Counted from the first letter of the stretch, positions 26,780 to 36,590 are shown. The stretch: 64,000 nt of DNA from JAGVSR01 sp033765145 (GCA_033765145.1 JANRIH010000036.1:1-64000), one strand, 5' to 3'. Numbers and translations are program-made. The notes: generated from the sequence alone by a model not told the origin.

Positions 26780-28498
26780 TCAGCGCCGACGCTCTTTTTC
26801 TCTCAGGACGAGCGCTGCAATGCCGAACACGAGCAGATTCGTAAGGAATATCATCTGTCCCCAGACGGCGAAGGGAGGAGGCGCGAGTGCTGCCGGCAGC
26901 CTCACGTCGAAGCTCCCGCGCTGATTGAGGTCCAGCTTGCCGACGATCCGTCCGCGTCCGTCGAACGCGGCTGAAATGCCGTTGTTTCCCGCGCGGATCA
27001 CGGGGAGGCCCTGCTCGACGGCGCGCACGCGGGTCTGGTGTAAATGCTGACGCGGTCCAGTCGTGTTTCCAAACCAGCCGTCGTTGGTAACGTTGACGAG
27101 GAGTGCCGGCCTTTCCGGCCCCTCGACGACCTCGTTCGGAAAGATCGCTTCATAGCAGATGAGCCCGACGAATTTCGGCAGGCCTTGGACGTCGATCAGC
27201 GGCCGCGGTTCGGGACCCGACGAAAAACCTCCACGCTGGCGAGTCAGGGACTGGAGGCCCAACGCTTCGAGTGTTTCCTGAAAAGGCAAGTATTCGCCAA
27301 ACGGCACCAAGTGGATCTTGTCATAGATCGCGACGGGCCGACCGTCTGCGTCAAAAACGGCCAAGCTGTTGAATGCGCGGCGCAGGGCCGGCGCGTCGGG
27401 CGGCGGCGTCGACGACCCGACCGCTGTTTCACGACTGGACAATTCGGACGGGCCCGCGCGCACGGTCTCGACCCGAAGGATGCCGGCCGCCATGTGTGTG
27501 CCGTCGGGCAACAGGTTCGCGATCCTTTCGAGAGCGGCCGGCTCATCGAGCGGGCGGAAGGGCATCGCTGCTTCCGGCCACACGAGGAGTTCGATGCCGG
27601 CGAGATCGTCGATCTCGCCCTTCGCGTTCTGTCGCGACAACGCTTCGTGGCTCTCGAATATCTCGCGCTGCTTCTCGCCCATCCATTTGTCACGCTGCGG
27701 CACGCTCGGCTGCACGACCCTCACGTCGATCGGCGGATCGGCGGCGGGCGCGCTTTCGCTCAACACGACGGCGCCATAGAGGGCAGACGTCAGCAGCGGG
27801 AGAACCGAGACGGCCGCAGCCGTCGCGAGCGAATCGGATGGTGATTGGGATTTCTGCCCGCCAGCAAGAAGAACCAAGGGGCCGGCGAAAATGAGTACGG
27901 TCCAGAGTGTCAGTCCGAAGATCCCGAAGATGGCAGCGGACTGCATTAGGATTTCACCGCCGGTCAGGGCATACCCCAGGGTGTTCCAAGGAAACCCGGT
28001 CAGCAGGATTGCGCGCAGCCACTCGATCAGCGCGATGATGACAGCGGCCGTCAAAACACCCGGCAGGCCCGGATGCCAGAGTTTGCGAATAAGGACCGAG
28101 GCGAGGCCGAAATAGACGGCGACCACGGCCGGAAGGAGCGTCACCGCGAACGGCATCAACCAGCCGAAGATTTCCGCCTCGACGAAGAAGGCCTCGCCGA
28201 TCCAGAAGAGGCCCGCAAAGAAATAGCCGAAGCCGAACCACCAACCGTCCCGGAAGGCGCGCCAATCCGCGGATGTGGCCTCACGGTCGGGATGCGGGGC
28301 CGTCGCGAGCCATATCCAGACCGGCAGAGTGACGAACAAAACCGGCCACAGAAAAAACGGCGCCATCGCGAGGACCGACGCCGCGCCGGTTCCCAGCGCC
28401 CACGCCACACGCCGGTAACCGCTTGCCGTCTGCACTTCGGCCCTAAACGTCGCCGGCAGGTCTTGGACGGCGCGCAAAGTGGTCATGGATCGGCTCAC
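26780..28498 (-). CDS. lnt: Apolipoprotein N-acyltransferase
   Basis: Lnt adds the third acyl chain to lipoproteins in the inner membrane. The 572 residues comprise about six N-terminal transmembrane helices (30-260) and a periplasmic nitrilase-type domain. The catalytic triad is visible as Glu in LLVWPEAAMPF, Lys in IYDKIHLVPFGEYLPF and Cys in FVGLICYEAIFPNEV. A final helix near the C-terminus ends LREKERRR. The GTG start overlaps the corC stop (GTGA); the ATG four codons later is an alternative. Confidence 0.94.
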   Translation of the reverse strand: MSRSMTTLRAVQDLPATFRAEVQTASGYRRVAWALGTGAASVLAMAPFFLWPVLFVTLPVWIWLATAPHPDREATSADWRAFRDGWWFGFGYFFAGLFWIGEAFFVEAEIFGWLMPFAVTLLPAVVAVYFGLASVLIRKLWHPGLPGVLTAAVIIALIEWLRAILLTGFPWNTLGYALTGGEILMQSAAIFGIFGLTLWTVLIFAGPLVLLAGGQKSQSPSDSLATAAAVSVLPLLTSALYGAVVLSESAPAADPPIDVRVVQPSVPQRDKWMGEKQREIFESHEALSRQNAKGEIDDLAGIELLVWPEAAMPFRPLDEPAALERIANLLPDGTHMAAGILRVETVRAGPSELSSRETAVGSSTPPPDAPALRRAFNSLAVFDADGRPVAIYDKIHLVPFGEYLPFQETLEALGLQSLTRQRGGFSSGPEPRPLIDVQGLPKFVGLICYEAIFPNEVVEGPERPALLVNVTNDGWFGNTTGPRQHLHQTRVRAVEQGLPVIRAGNNGISAAFDGRGRIVGKLDLNQRGSFDVRLPAALAPPPFAVWGQMIFLTNLLVFGIAALVLREKERRR

Positions 28499-29565
28499 GT
28501 CGAACCGGCGGGCCTTGCGGCGGGGGCGAGAGTGCGCGGCTTGTGAATCTTGAGCTTTTTCACGCGGCGCGGATCGGCCTCGAGGATCTCGAACTCGAAA
28601 CCCAATGCATGGCGGATGATCTCCCCCCGGGCCGGCACACGACCGGCGATCGAGACGACGAGACCGCCCAACGTGTCGATATCTTCCTCTTCCTCGGCCG
28701 AGAGGAGTTTTTGGCCGAGCCTCTCCTCGAGTTCAGAAACGGGCGTGCGTCCGGACGCCACGAGACCGAGCTTGTGATCTTCGATCACGTGATCCGCTTC
28801 CGGATCGTCGTGCTCGTCCTCGATCTCGCCGACGATCTGCTCGACGAGATCCTCGATCGTCACAAGGCCATCGGTGCCGCCATACTCGTCCACGACGAGC
28901 GCCATATGCACGCGCGAGGACTGCATGCGGATCAGGAGGTTGGTCGCCGGCATCGAGGGCGGCACATAGAGAACCGGCCGCTTCAACCGGGTGGTCGATA
29001 TCGGACGGTCGACATCGAGACCCGAGAGATCGAGTTCGCGACCAGGTTGGGTATCGTCGGATGGCAAAGGTTCCGCGGCCGACGACGCCGGCGGCTGCCG
29101 ACGCAAGGCCTCGGCGGACAGCCAGCGGAACAGATCCTTGATGTGAATCATGCCGCGCGGATCGTCGAGCGTCTCGTGATAGATTGGAACGCGCGACACG
29201 CCGGCATCTTCGAAGACGCGCATGACGTCGCGGATCGTCTCGCTCTCCTCGACGGCGATGATATCCGCGCGGGGCACCATCAAATCGTCGACGCGGCTCG
29301 CGCCAAACCGAAGCAGACGCACCAGCATCTGCCGCTCCTCGGCGCTGAACGCCTCGTCCTCGCCGCCGCCTTGCTTCAATGCCTCTTCGATCGTGTCTCG
29401 AAGGGTGGGCTGGCCTTGCAGGCCGAGCCGGGTCAGCAGCGTCGTCAGCCAGGCGAAGGGCTGTGGGCCCTGATTGCGTTGCGCCTCCGTGACGGCCGCG
29501 TCTTTCGAAACTTCCTGCCGCTGCTCGATGTCGGCGTCGCTGTGCGGTGTGTTACTCGTCGTCAT
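28495..29565 (-). CDS. CBS-domain hemolysin/CorC family protein
   Basis: This 356-residue cytosolic protein has a tandem CBS pair (about 100-235; VDDLMVPRADIIAVE and KRPVLYVPPSMPATNLLIRM) and a C-terminal CorC_HlyC transporter-associated domain (GLVASGRTPVSELEERLG onward). It lacks the membrane DUF21 part of larger relatives. CorC is linked to magnesium/cobalt efflux in enterics, and this ybeY-corC-lnt arrangement is widely conserved. An insert of about 40 Pro/Ser/Asp-rich residues separates the two CBS motifs. Confidence 0.9.
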   Translation of the reverse strand: MTTSNTPHSDADIEQRQEVSKDAAVTEAQRNQGPQPFAWLTTLLTRLGLQGQPTLRDTIEEALKQGGGEDEAFSAEERQMLVRLLRFGASRVDDLMVPRADIIAVEESETIRDVMRVFEDAGVSRVPIYHETLDDPRGMIHIKDLFRWLSAEALRRQPPASSAAEPLPSDDTQPGRELDLSGLDVDRPISTTRLKRPVLYVPPSMPATNLLIRMQSSRVHMALVVDEYGGTDGLVTIEDLVEQIVGEIEDEHDDPEADHVIEDHKLGLVASGRTPVSELEERLGQKLLSAEEEEDIDTLGGLVVSIAGRVPARGEIIRHALGFEFEILEADPRRVKKLKIHKPRTLAPAARPAGST

Positions 29566-29602
29566 GGATGTTTGTCGTCGGTCCTTGCTTGAAACTGTCG
29601 TC

Positions 29603-29625
29603 CCGGACGCGCGTTCGGCGTCCGG
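29603..29625 (-). other. Hairpin in the ybeY-corC gap
   Basis: CCGGACGC (29603-29610) and GCGTCCGG (29618-29625) form an 8-bp perfect stem with a 7-base loop, within the 76 bases between the two genes. No T-run follows, so it is more likely an RNA stability element than a terminator. Confidence 0.4.
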
Positions 29626-29641
29626 TCTGGACAGTCCGGCG

Positions 29642-30193
29642 TCATTTCAATTCGCGTCCGGCATATGGATCGGGGATCCCGAGACGGCTCAGAATTTCGA
29701 TTTCAAGCGCTTCCATCGTCTCGGCCTCCGCGGCCACCTCATGGTCGTAGCCGAGAAGGTGGAGAAGTCCATGGACGGCGAGATGGCGGACGTGATCTGA
29801 GAGCGGAATTCCGAGTTCGTCCGCCTCACTGCGCACGGTCTCCTCGGCAAGAACGATGTCACCCAGCGTAACGGCCGCATCGTCGTCGGTGCCGGCGAAG
29901 GCGTCAGGCGCGGGAAACGAGAGCACGTTCGTGGGGCTGTCCTTTTTTCGGTATTCGGCATTGAGCCGGCGGACGGTGGCGTCGCTCGACAGCGCGATGC
30001 AGGCTGTCGAGGGAGGCGCATCGCCAAACGCCGCATGGCGGGACAGTGTTGCCGCTGCGGCGGCCATGCCAAGAGCGAGCGCTTCGAAATCGGGCCATTC
30101 GCCATCTTCGTGCAGGATGTCGACGGCGAGCCAGCCCGCGCTCCCCTGTTGCGGCGACGCACTTTCGACAGAACTGTCGCAATCGTCGGGCAT
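29642..30193 (-). CDS. ybeY: Endoribonuclease YbeY, 16S rRNA maturation
   Basis: YbeY is a zinc-dependent endoribonuclease involved in 16S rRNA 3'-end maturation and ribosome quality control. The 183-residue protein carries the metal motif HLAVHGLLHLLGYDH with three histidines, and the RRLNAEYRKKDSPTNVLSFP segment. The ATG overlaps the phoH stop by one base (TGATG), indicating coupled translation. Confidence 0.95.
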   Translation of the reverse strand: MPDDCDSSVESASPQQGSAGWLAVDILHEDGEWPDFEALALGMAAAAATLSRHAAFGDAPPSTACIALSSDATVRRLNAEYRKKDSPTNVLSFPAPDAFAGTDDDAAVTLGDIVLAEETVRSEADELGIPLSDHVRHLAVHGLLHLLGYDHEVAAEAETMEALEIEILSRLGIPDPYAGRELK

Positions 30194-31221
30194 CAGGCCG
30201 ACTTCCCGCCGGCACGATCATAGGCGTCGACGATGCGTGCCACGAGATCGCGACGGACGACATCGGAGTTCGTGAACCGCACGGCTTCGATGCCGGGAAC
30301 GCCGGTCAAAAGACCGACCGCTTCTTCGAGGCCCGAGCGCATTCCCGGCGGCAGATCGATTTGGCTCGGATCGCCCGTGATGACCATCTTCGAATTTTCA
30401 CCGAGGCGGGTCAGGAACATTTTCATCTGCATGGATGTGGTGTTCTGCGCTTCGTCGAGGATGACGAAAGCGTTGGCGAGCGTCCGACCGCGCATGAACG
30501 CCAGGGGAGCAATCTCGATCACGCCCGATTCGATGTCGCGCTCGACCTTTTCCGGCGGCAGGACGTCATCCAGCGCGTCGTAGAGCGGGCGGAGATAGGG
30601 ATCGACCTTCTCGCGCATGTCGCCCGGCAGGAAGCCGAGCCGCTCGCCGGCCTCGACGGCGGGTCGCGACAGGATAATCCGCTCGACGACACCGCGCTCG
30701 AGGCACTGGGCCGCATAGGCGACGGCGAGATAGGTCTTGCCTGTGCCGGCCGGTCCGATGCCGAATACAAGGTCGACTTTCTCGAGCGCGCGGATGTAGG
30801 TGCTCTGTGACGGTGTCCGGGCCTTCACGACGCGGCGGCGAGTCGATATCTGCGCCTGGCCGTCGGACGGAGAGGATTCCTGCCGGGCGTGCCTGATGAC
30901 GCCCTCTACGTCGCCAGGCGCTACATGCTCGCCCTTCAAGGCGCGTTTGTAGACTTCCTCCAGCACGCCGCGCGCCAACTGGCAGTTCGATTCCGGCCCC
31001 TTCAGGATGACGACGTTGCCGTGGGGATGGGCCTCGACGCCGAGGCGATCTTCGAGCAGCGCGAGATTGGCATCGAACTCGCCCAACGCGCGTGTCAGAG
31101 CGCGGTTGTCCTCGAAGGGCACGACGAGCCGCGTTTCACCCGACTGCGCCTTCAAGCCACGTCCCGAGCCCGAGACGGGCTGCCCGCGATGTCCAGTCAA
31201 TCCGTTGTCTCCTCGGGCCAT
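30193..31221 (-). CDS. PhoH-like ATPase (YbeZ)
   Basis: This 342-residue cytosolic P-loop ATPase is usually partnered with YbeY and the CorC protein. An N-terminal KH-like region (LGVEAHPHGNVVILKG) precedes the ATPase domain with Walker A GPAGTGKTYLAV and Walker B FVILDEAQNTT. The end reads DVVRRDLVARIVDAYD. The ATG at 31221 has GAGG upstream at good spacing; a GTG at 31236 is possible. It follows miaB by about 90 bases. Confidence 0.93.
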   Translation of the reverse strand: MARGDNGLTGHRGQPVSGSGRGLKAQSGETRLVVPFEDNRALTRALGEFDANLALLEDRLGVEAHPHGNVVILKGPESNCQLARGVLEEVYKRALKGEHVAPGDVEGVIRHARQESSPSDGQAQISTRRRVVKARTPSQSTYIRALEKVDLVFGIGPAGTGKTYLAVAYAAQCLERGVVERIILSRPAVEAGERLGFLPGDMREKVDPYLRPLYDALDDVLPPEKVERDIESGVIEIAPLAFMRGRTLANAFVILDEAQNTTSMQMKMFLTRLGENSKMVITGDPSQIDLPPGMRSGLEEAVGLLTGVPGIEAVRFTNSDVVRRDLVARIVDAYDRAGGKSA

Positions 31222-31309
31222 TCCGGCCTCGGCCACCCGCCAATGAAGGCGACTGCATCATAGGGCGGACCCGATTCGAAGCAAACCGCAGCGTGCCGAT
31301 CCCCACATC

Positions 31310-32650
31310 TCACGCGTACTCGACTACGCCTTGCAGACTATTCGAGCTGTGCGCCGCTATTGCGACAGGAAGGATGCGGCCGAGCCGCTCGGCATCGGCG
31401 CGGGCATGGACAATCTGTAAATACGGTGATCTTCCAACGAGATAGCCCGGGTCGCGGCCGATGCGTTCGAACAGAACCGGCACCGTGCGGCCGACGGTTC
31501 CGGCGTTGAAGGCCGTCTGCTGGTCCAGAAGTAAGGCCTGTAGCCGTTGCAGACGTTCCGCCTTTTCGGCTTCGGATACCCGATCCTCGATGCTGGCGGC
31601 CGGCGTCCCCGGACGCGCGCTGTATTTGAACGAGTAGGCCTGCGCGAAGCCGATCTCAGCGACGAGGTCCATGGTCTCCTGGAAATCGGCGTCCGTTTCG
31701 CCGGGGAAGCCGACGATGATGTCGGTCGACAGCGCGATGTCGGGCCGGGCGGCGCGGAGGCGGGCGACGATGCCCCTGTACTCCTCGGCGGTGTGCTTGC
31801 GATTCATCGCGGCGAGGATGCGATCCGATCCCGATTGAAACGGGAGATGCAGGTACGGCATCAATTTCGGCTCATCGCGATGGGCGGCGATCAGGTCGTC
31901 CGACATGTTGCGCGGATGGCTCGTCATGTAGCGAATGCGCTCGAGGCCATCGATGCGCGCCAACCGCCGGACGAGCCGTGCTAGGTCCGATTCCGCGCCG
32001 TTCTCGTCGAGCCCGTGGAACGCGTTGACGTTCTGGCCGAGCAGCGTGATCTCGCGCACGCCGCCATCGACCAGCTTCCGCGCTTCGGTCTCGATGTCCG
32101 CCATGGATCGCGAATATTCCGCGCCGCGCGTGTAGGGCACGACGCAGAACGTACAAAATTTGTCGCAACCTTCCTGAATCGTCAGAAACGCGGTCGGTGC
32201 CCGAACGCGGCGTGCGCCATCGAGCTTGGCGAATTTGTCTTCCTCCGGAAACGACGTCTCAACGATGCGACGCCCCCGGGACGCATCGGCCAGAAGGCTC
32301 GGCAGCCGATGATAGCTTTGCGGTCCGACAACGAGATCGACGACCGGCGCTCGGCGCGCGATCTCGGCACCTTCGGCCTGAGCGACACAGCCTGCGACCG
32401 CCACGAGCGTCTCGCGGCCCTCACGACGGCGGGCCTCCTTCACATCGCGGATCCGGCCGAGGTCGGAGTAGACTTTCTCGGCGGCCTTCTCGCGGATATG
32501 GCACGTGTTCAGGATGACGAGATCGGCGTCCGTAACGTTCTCGGTCTCGGCATATCCTTCAGACGCCAGCGCCTCGCCCATGCGCTCGCTGTCGTAGACG
32601 TTCATCTGGCAACCGAACGTCTTGATGAAAACCTTGCGGGTCTCTGCCAT
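31310..32650 (-). CDS. miaB: tRNA-2-methylthio-N6-dimethylallyladenosine synthase
   Basis: This radical SAM methylthiotransferase makes ms2i6A37 in tRNAs. The 446 residues include the N-terminal UPF0004 domain with three cluster cysteines (TFGCQMNVYD, LNTCHIREKA, AGCVAQ). The radical SAM motif is CDKFCTFCVVPYTRG and a C-terminal TRAM domain ends the protein. The ATG of MAETRKVFIKTFG was chosen; a longer frame starts at 32707 without family similarity. It is conserved upstream of phoH-ybeY. Confidence 0.96.
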   Translation of the reverse strand: MAETRKVFIKTFGCQMNVYDSERMGEALASEGYAETENVTDADLVILNTCHIREKAAEKVYSDLGRIRDVKEARRREGRETLVAVAGCVAQAEGAEIARRAPVVDLVVGPQSYHRLPSLLADASRGRRIVETSFPEEDKFAKLDGARRVRAPTAFLTIQEGCDKFCTFCVVPYTRGAEYSRSMADIETEARKLVDGGVREITLLGQNVNAFHGLDENGAESDLARLVRRLARIDGLERIRYMTSHPRNMSDDLIAAHRDEPKLMPYLHLPFQSGSDRILAAMNRKHTAEEYRGIVARLRAARPDIALSTDIIVGFPGETDADFQETMDLVAEIGFAQAYSFKYSARPGTPAASIEDRVSEAEKAERLQRLQALLLDQQTAFNAGTVGRTVPVLFERIGRDPGYLVGRSPYLQIVHARADAERLGRILPVAIAAHSSNSLQGVVEYA

Positions 32651-32847
32651 CGTGCCTCGATCGGTGTCGGTGCGTGCAAAGGTCTTCCGCCCGTGACGCC
32701 CGTGCAATCTTGGACGTAAGCCTGTTCGCGACCAGTTAACGCCTCGGGCCAGGGCGGGGTTCGCAGCTATGTGCGGCGCCCGAGAAGTTCCGACCCTTTA
32801 TCCAACATTTACAGGGCGGCGCGGCGAGGGTGCGCGCCTGTACCACA

Positions 32848-33729
32848 TCAGCGCCATTTTCCCGAGGCCGCGCGCGAAACCGACGACGGGCGTCGGGGCG
32901 ATGCCGCCACAACCGGTTCGTCGCACGGCGGGCGGGCCCTGAGCGTCCGGACCAGTTGCGCGCGGACGGCTGTTTCGGCGCGTTCGGCGAGGACTTTACG
33001 ATCCTTGAAATCGGAGAGTGGGACAGGCGGTCCGATGATGACGGCGACGTCAAGCGGTCCCGACTTGAGGAGCTGCCAAGCATGGCTTTGCATCTCCATG
33101 TCGCCGTACCATCCGACGAGATGCCGGTCCGCGCGCGAAAGCGGCACGCCATGGAGGTGGGTATAAGCGATCGACACAGTCTGCACGACAGGCTCGAGCG
33201 AAGCGCGCATGCCTTCGGCCGCCATCGTGGTGCTTGGTTTGGCCGCCGCGAACAGCGACGTGCGGAATGGAAGCACGCGGTTGCCGTCGCTCGATGTGCC
33301 TTCCGCGAAGAGAACGATCGCGTCGCCCGCCTCCAATCGTTCCAGGATCTCCGCTGCGGTTTCGCCGACCGCGGACTTGCGCTGGCGATCGACGAAGACC
33401 GTGCGCTGAAGCCGAGCCAGTGTGGAGACCAGCGGCCAACCCGCCACCTCTTTCTTCGCGACAAAGGAAACCGGCGCGACGGCGGACAGGACCGGAATGT
33501 CGAGCCAGGAAGTATGGTTCGCGACGATAAGGACCGGACGGCTCGGCTCGACCATCCCCGTGATCTTGATCCGGATGCCCAACAGGCGGCAGACCTGCTT
33601 ATGGTACCAATGCGGGAACTGGCGCGCCCGCTTCGGAGACAGACGCAGCAATGCGGCCTGGACCGGCATCAACGGCACGGTCAAACCCAGAAATCCGGAG
33701 AGTGTGGCGGCAGCGCGCAGCGTTCCCAT
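32848..33729 (-). CDS. plsC: 1-acyl-sn-glycerol-3-phosphate acyltransferase family protein
   Basis: This 293-residue membrane-associated acyltransferase makes phosphatidic acid or acylates a related lipid. The catalytic HX4D motif is NHTSWLD (about 71-77), followed by the acceptor motif FAEGTSSDG (about 139-147). A hydrophobic segment near 8-30 anchors it. The last 40 residues are Arg/Pro/Ser-rich and not part of the fold. Given an OlsB-like gene at 60742, an OlsA role in ornithine lipid synthesis is conceivable, but position between rimI and miaB favours the housekeeping enzyme. Confidence 0.85.
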   Translation of the reverse strand: MGTLRAAATLSGFLGLTVPLMPVQAALLRLSPKRARQFPHWYHKQVCRLLGIRIKITGMVEPSRPVLIVANHTSWLDIPVLSAVAPVSFVAKKEVAGWPLVSTLARLQRTVFVDRQRKSAVGETAAEILERLEAGDAIVLFAEGTSSDGNRVLPFRTSLFAAAKPSTTMAAEGMRASLEPVVQTVSIAYTHLHGVPLSRADRHLVGWYGDMEMQSHAWQLLKSGPLDVAVIIGPPVPLSDFKDRKVLAERAETAVRAQLVRTLRARPPCDEPVVAASPRRPSSVSRAASGKWR

Positions 33730-33819
33730 GACGATCGGAGGTTTGGCAGCTCCGCGTATATAGGCGCTGCCGTCGCGGCGTCCACTCGTATCGCGGGCTG
33801 CAAAATGCCGGGACGCGGA

Positions 33820-34320
33820 TCAGGCGCCGACGGACACCACGTCCCGGCGCATCGTCAGGGCGTCCATGGGAGGTCCCGATGGACGCTCGTAATAGGCCTT
33901 CCTATGACCGCACGTCGCGAATCCCGCCTTTTCGTAAAGCGCGCGACCGGAAATGTTGTCGGCCGCGACTTCAAGATAGACCTTGGAAACTCCAGCGGTC
34001 GCGAAGGCGCGCATCAGGCCCTGTACGAGCGACAGTCCGATTCCCTGGTTCTGCCGCTCGGGCGTGACGCCGATTGTCAGGATTTCGCCTTCGTCGGCCG
34101 CCATGCGGCCGATGACGAACCCGATGACTTCCTGGGGATGATCGACGGTGGCGACGAACGCCGAGATGCCCGGATCGTCGAGCATCTTCCTGATCTCGTC
34201 CGCAGACCAGGCCGGATCGAACAAGCGTGCGTGGATGGTCGCGATGTGTTCAGCCCGGTCTACGCTGGCCCACAACAGGCTCAACATGCCAACTTTCGGA
34301 TTGCCGATCCCGACAGTCAT
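33820..34320 (-). CDS. rimI: Ribosomal protein S18 alanine N-acetyltransferase (RimI-like GNAT)
   Basis: This 166-residue GNAT acetyltransferase shows the acetyl-CoA loop ILTIGVTPERQNQGIGLSL and the VYLEVAADNISGRALYEKAGF pattern typical of RimI. Its ATG overlaps the tsaB stop (ATGA), the common tsaB-rimI pair. A longer upstream frame lies wholly inside tsaB and was rejected. Confidence 0.9.
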   Translation of the reverse strand: MTVGIGNPKVGMLSLLWASVDRAEHIATIHARLFDPAWSADEIRKMLDDPGISAFVATVDHPQEVIGFVIGRMAADEGEILTIGVTPERQNQGIGLSLVQGLMRAFATAGVSKVYLEVAADNISGRALYEKAGFATCGHRKAYYERPSGPPMDALTMRRDVVSVGA

Positions 34321-35015
34321 AGCGCGGCCCTCGCGAGTGACTTGCCATCCTGAGGCTTCGCGTCCGGCGGACGCAGATAGAGCGGTGTCGGGGCGCCGAC
34401 GGACAGAGGCTGCGCGACGGCGTTTTCGAGCGCGTCGGCGATCCTCGGCAGCAACCCGATGGGACCGGCCACCAAGTCCCGATCCTTCGACGCGGCGCGT
34501 ATCGCGGCCGACGCCGAACCTGCGATGACCAGCGCTCGATCCTGCGGGAGCCACGAGACATCGGTGACCGAAACAACACGCGGTGCGCCAAGCGCCGCTC
34601 GCGTTGCGCCATCGAATAGCTGGACGTAGGCCTCTCCACGATGCGCGTCGCTGGCGATCAGGAGATCGCGGCCAGATTCGATGCCGGTGAGCGCGGGGCT
34701 CAGCGCCATGACCTCGAGGCTCGTCATCGTCACGACGGGAACGCGGAGCGCCAAGTGCAGCGCGCGGGCGGTCGCGACGGAAATGCGCGTGCCGGTGAAC
34801 GTGCCGGGTCCGACCGTCGCGAGGATCCGTGAGACCGACCGCAGCTCGAGGCCAAGTTCGCTCAGAACCTCGTCGAGCATGGGCATCAGCCGTTCGGCGT
34901 GGCCTGCCGCCATGACCTCGAAGCGGGACGCCCTGCGCGGCGACGCGGAACCGAGCCCGTCGCCCAAGGCGACGGAGCACGCTCCAAGGCAGGTATCGAA
35001 CCCCACGATAACCAT
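34317..35015 (-). CDS. tsaB: tRNA threonylcarbamoyladenosine biosynthesis protein TsaB
   Basis: TsaB is the dimerisation partner of TsaD in making t6A37 of tRNA. The 232 residues start MVIVGFDTCLGACSVAL and contain the ASKHA-fold motif VGPGTFTGTRISVATARAL (about 68-86). Length is typical. It overlaps rimI by four bases. Confidence 0.93.
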   Translation of the reverse strand: MVIVGFDTCLGACSVALGDGLGSASPRRASRFEVMAAGHAERLMPMLDEVLSELGLELRSVSRILATVGPGTFTGTRISVATARALHLALRVPVVTMTSLEVMALSPALTGIESGRDLLIASDAHRGEAYVQLFDGATRAALGAPRVVSVTDVSWLPQDRALVIAGSASAAIRAASKDRDLVAGPIGLLPRIADALENAVAQPLSVGAPTPLYLRPPDAKPQDGKSLARAAL

Positions 35016-35119
35016 GAGGCGGCACGCTACACTCGGAACATGACAATCCGCCAGATCAATTACACGCCAAATCGACCGCGGATTAGGCCGCCGACGCAGG
35101 TTCGTGGGAGGGGCGGCCG

Positions 35120-35710
35120 CTATTCGATCCGCGCGACATCGGCGAAATCGAACCGGGGCGAGCGGGGCTTCAGACCGGTCGGGTCGCCATATCCCAGATT
35201 GACCAGGACGTTAGATTTGACCGCACTTCCGGCAAAAAACGCAGCATCGACGCTGGCGTTGTCGAAACCTGACATCGGCCCGCAATCGAGCCCAAGCGCG
35301 CGCGCCGCGAGTATGAGATACCCGGCTTGCAACGAGCCGTTGCGGAAGGCACTCGTTTCGATGAATGCAGGCTTGCCGGCGAACCAGCTCCGCGCGTCGG
35401 TGTGGGGAAAGAGGCGCGGCAAGTGCTCGTAGAATTCGAGGTCATAGCCGATGATCGCCGTCACTGGAGCCGCCATCGTCTTTTCGACATTGCCGGGCGC
35501 CAGAAGAGGCTTCAGGCGCGCCTTGGCGGCAGGGGATTTCACGAACACCATGCGGGCCGGGCCGGTGTTGGCGCTGGTCGGCGCCCATTTCATGAGGTCC
35601 ACCAAATCGATCAGCAAGGCATCAGGAACTTCGCGCGGTTGCCACGCATTGTGAGTGCGCGCTTCGAAGAACAGTTGGTTCAGCGCGGCTCGATCGAGTT
35701 TGTCGGTCAT
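35120..35710 (-). CDS. Nitroreductase family protein, RutE/HadB-like (malonic semialdehyde reductase type)
   Basis: This 196-residue FMN-dependent oxidoreductase has the same length as E. coli RutE, which reduces malonic semialdehyde from pyrimidine breakdown. Family marks are ARTHNAWQPREVPDALL, the FMN loop KWAPTSANTGPARMVFV and LGLDCGPMSGFDNASVD. Two ATG codons stand in tandem; the second (35710) has GGAGAG at better spacing. No other rut gene is nearby, so its substrate is not certain. A terminator separates it from the nfu gene upstream. Confidence 0.88.
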   Translation of the reverse strand: MTDKLDRAALNQLFFEARTHNAWQPREVPDALLIDLVDLMKWAPTSANTGPARMVFVKSPAAKARLKPLLAPGNVEKTMAAPVTAIIGYDLEFYEHLPRLFPHTDARSWFAGKPAFIETSAFRNGSLQAGYLILAARALGLDCGPMSGFDNASVDAAFFAGSAVKSNVLVNLGYGDPTGLKPRSPRFDFADVARIE

Positions 35711-35774
35711 CATGCTCTCCGGCACATCATCACCACATCGAACGGTGCGCGGGGCCGTTCGGTTCCTCGGAAGC

Positions 35775-35801
35775 AAAAAACCCCGCTCGGCGCGGGGTTT
35801 T
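35775..35801 (-). terminator. Rho-independent terminator after the nfu gene
   Basis: CCCCGC (35781-35786) and GCGGGG (35792-35797) form a stem extended by A-T pairs, with six T on the minus strand and four T on the plus strand. It ends the nfu transcript 30 bases after its stop. Confidence 0.85.
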
Positions 35802-35830
35802 CGTCTCTCATCAACGCTCAGCGGGCGCCG

Positions 35831-36382
35831 TCAGACCGGCTGCACTTCCTGAACCTCGGGGCAAAAATGCTTCAAGAGATTCTCGATACCATGTCTCAGG
35901 GTGGCCGTGGAACTCGGGCATCCGGAGCACGCGCCGCGCATATGCAGATAGACGATGCCGTCGCGGAAGCCGGCGAACGTGATGTCGCCGCCATCCTGCG
36001 CGACGGCCGGACGGACCCTGGTCTCGAGCAGTTCCTTGATTGTGGCCACGACCTCGGCATCGGCGGGATCGAAGTTCCCCTCCTCGTCGTCATTGGCCTG
36101 ATCTGTCGCGGCGGTCTCGCCCGACATGTAGTGCTCCATGATCGCTCCGAGGACCATGGGCTTCAGATGCTGCCACTCCGTATCGATCTTCGTGACGGAG
36201 ATGAAATCCGAGCCCAAGAACACGCCCGTCACGCCGTCGATGTCGAACAGGCGCCGCGCGAGGGGGGACGTGGATGCCTCGGACCTGGAGCGGAACTCGG
36301 CCGTACCCTGGGCCAAGACCTGGCGGCCCGGTATGAACTTCAGCGTCACCGGATTGGGGGTCGCTTCCGTCTGAATGAACAT
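35831..36382 (-). CDS. NfuA-like Fe-S cluster carrier/scaffold protein
   Basis: This 183-residue protein delivers Fe-S clusters to target enzymes. An Nfu N-terminal domain (MFIQTEATPNPVTLKFIPG onward) is followed by a NifU C-terminal domain with VRPAVAQDGGDITFAGF and the cluster motif RGACSGCPSSTATL (CxxC). GGAGAG stands before the ATG at 36382. It may supply clusters to MiaB, YgiQ or the Fe-S photolyase encoded here; that is inference. Confidence 0.93.
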   Translation of the reverse strand: MFIQTEATPNPVTLKFIPGRQVLAQGTAEFRSRSEASTSPLARRLFDIDGVTGVFLGSDFISVTKIDTEWQHLKPMVLGAIMEHYMSGETAATDQANDDEEGNFDPADAEVVATIKELLETRVRPAVAQDGGDITFAGFRDGIVYLHMRGACSGCPSSTATLRHGIENLLKHFCPEVQEVQPV

Positions 36383-36590
36383 GTCAACTCTCCTCGGCCC
36401 GGCTCTCGTCCATCGTGCCCGTCTCGGTCGGCGCCAGCGAACGTGACGGCCGGAAACAGATCAGGGACAGACAATCCTTAGAATCGTTCCAAACATATAG
36501 TCGGGCAGGGCGCAGGTGTCGACGGCCGACGGCAAAAAAATCGGGCCTGTGACGACTTCTGCCGAGGTCAGGCTGCCGGATCAGCGCCCG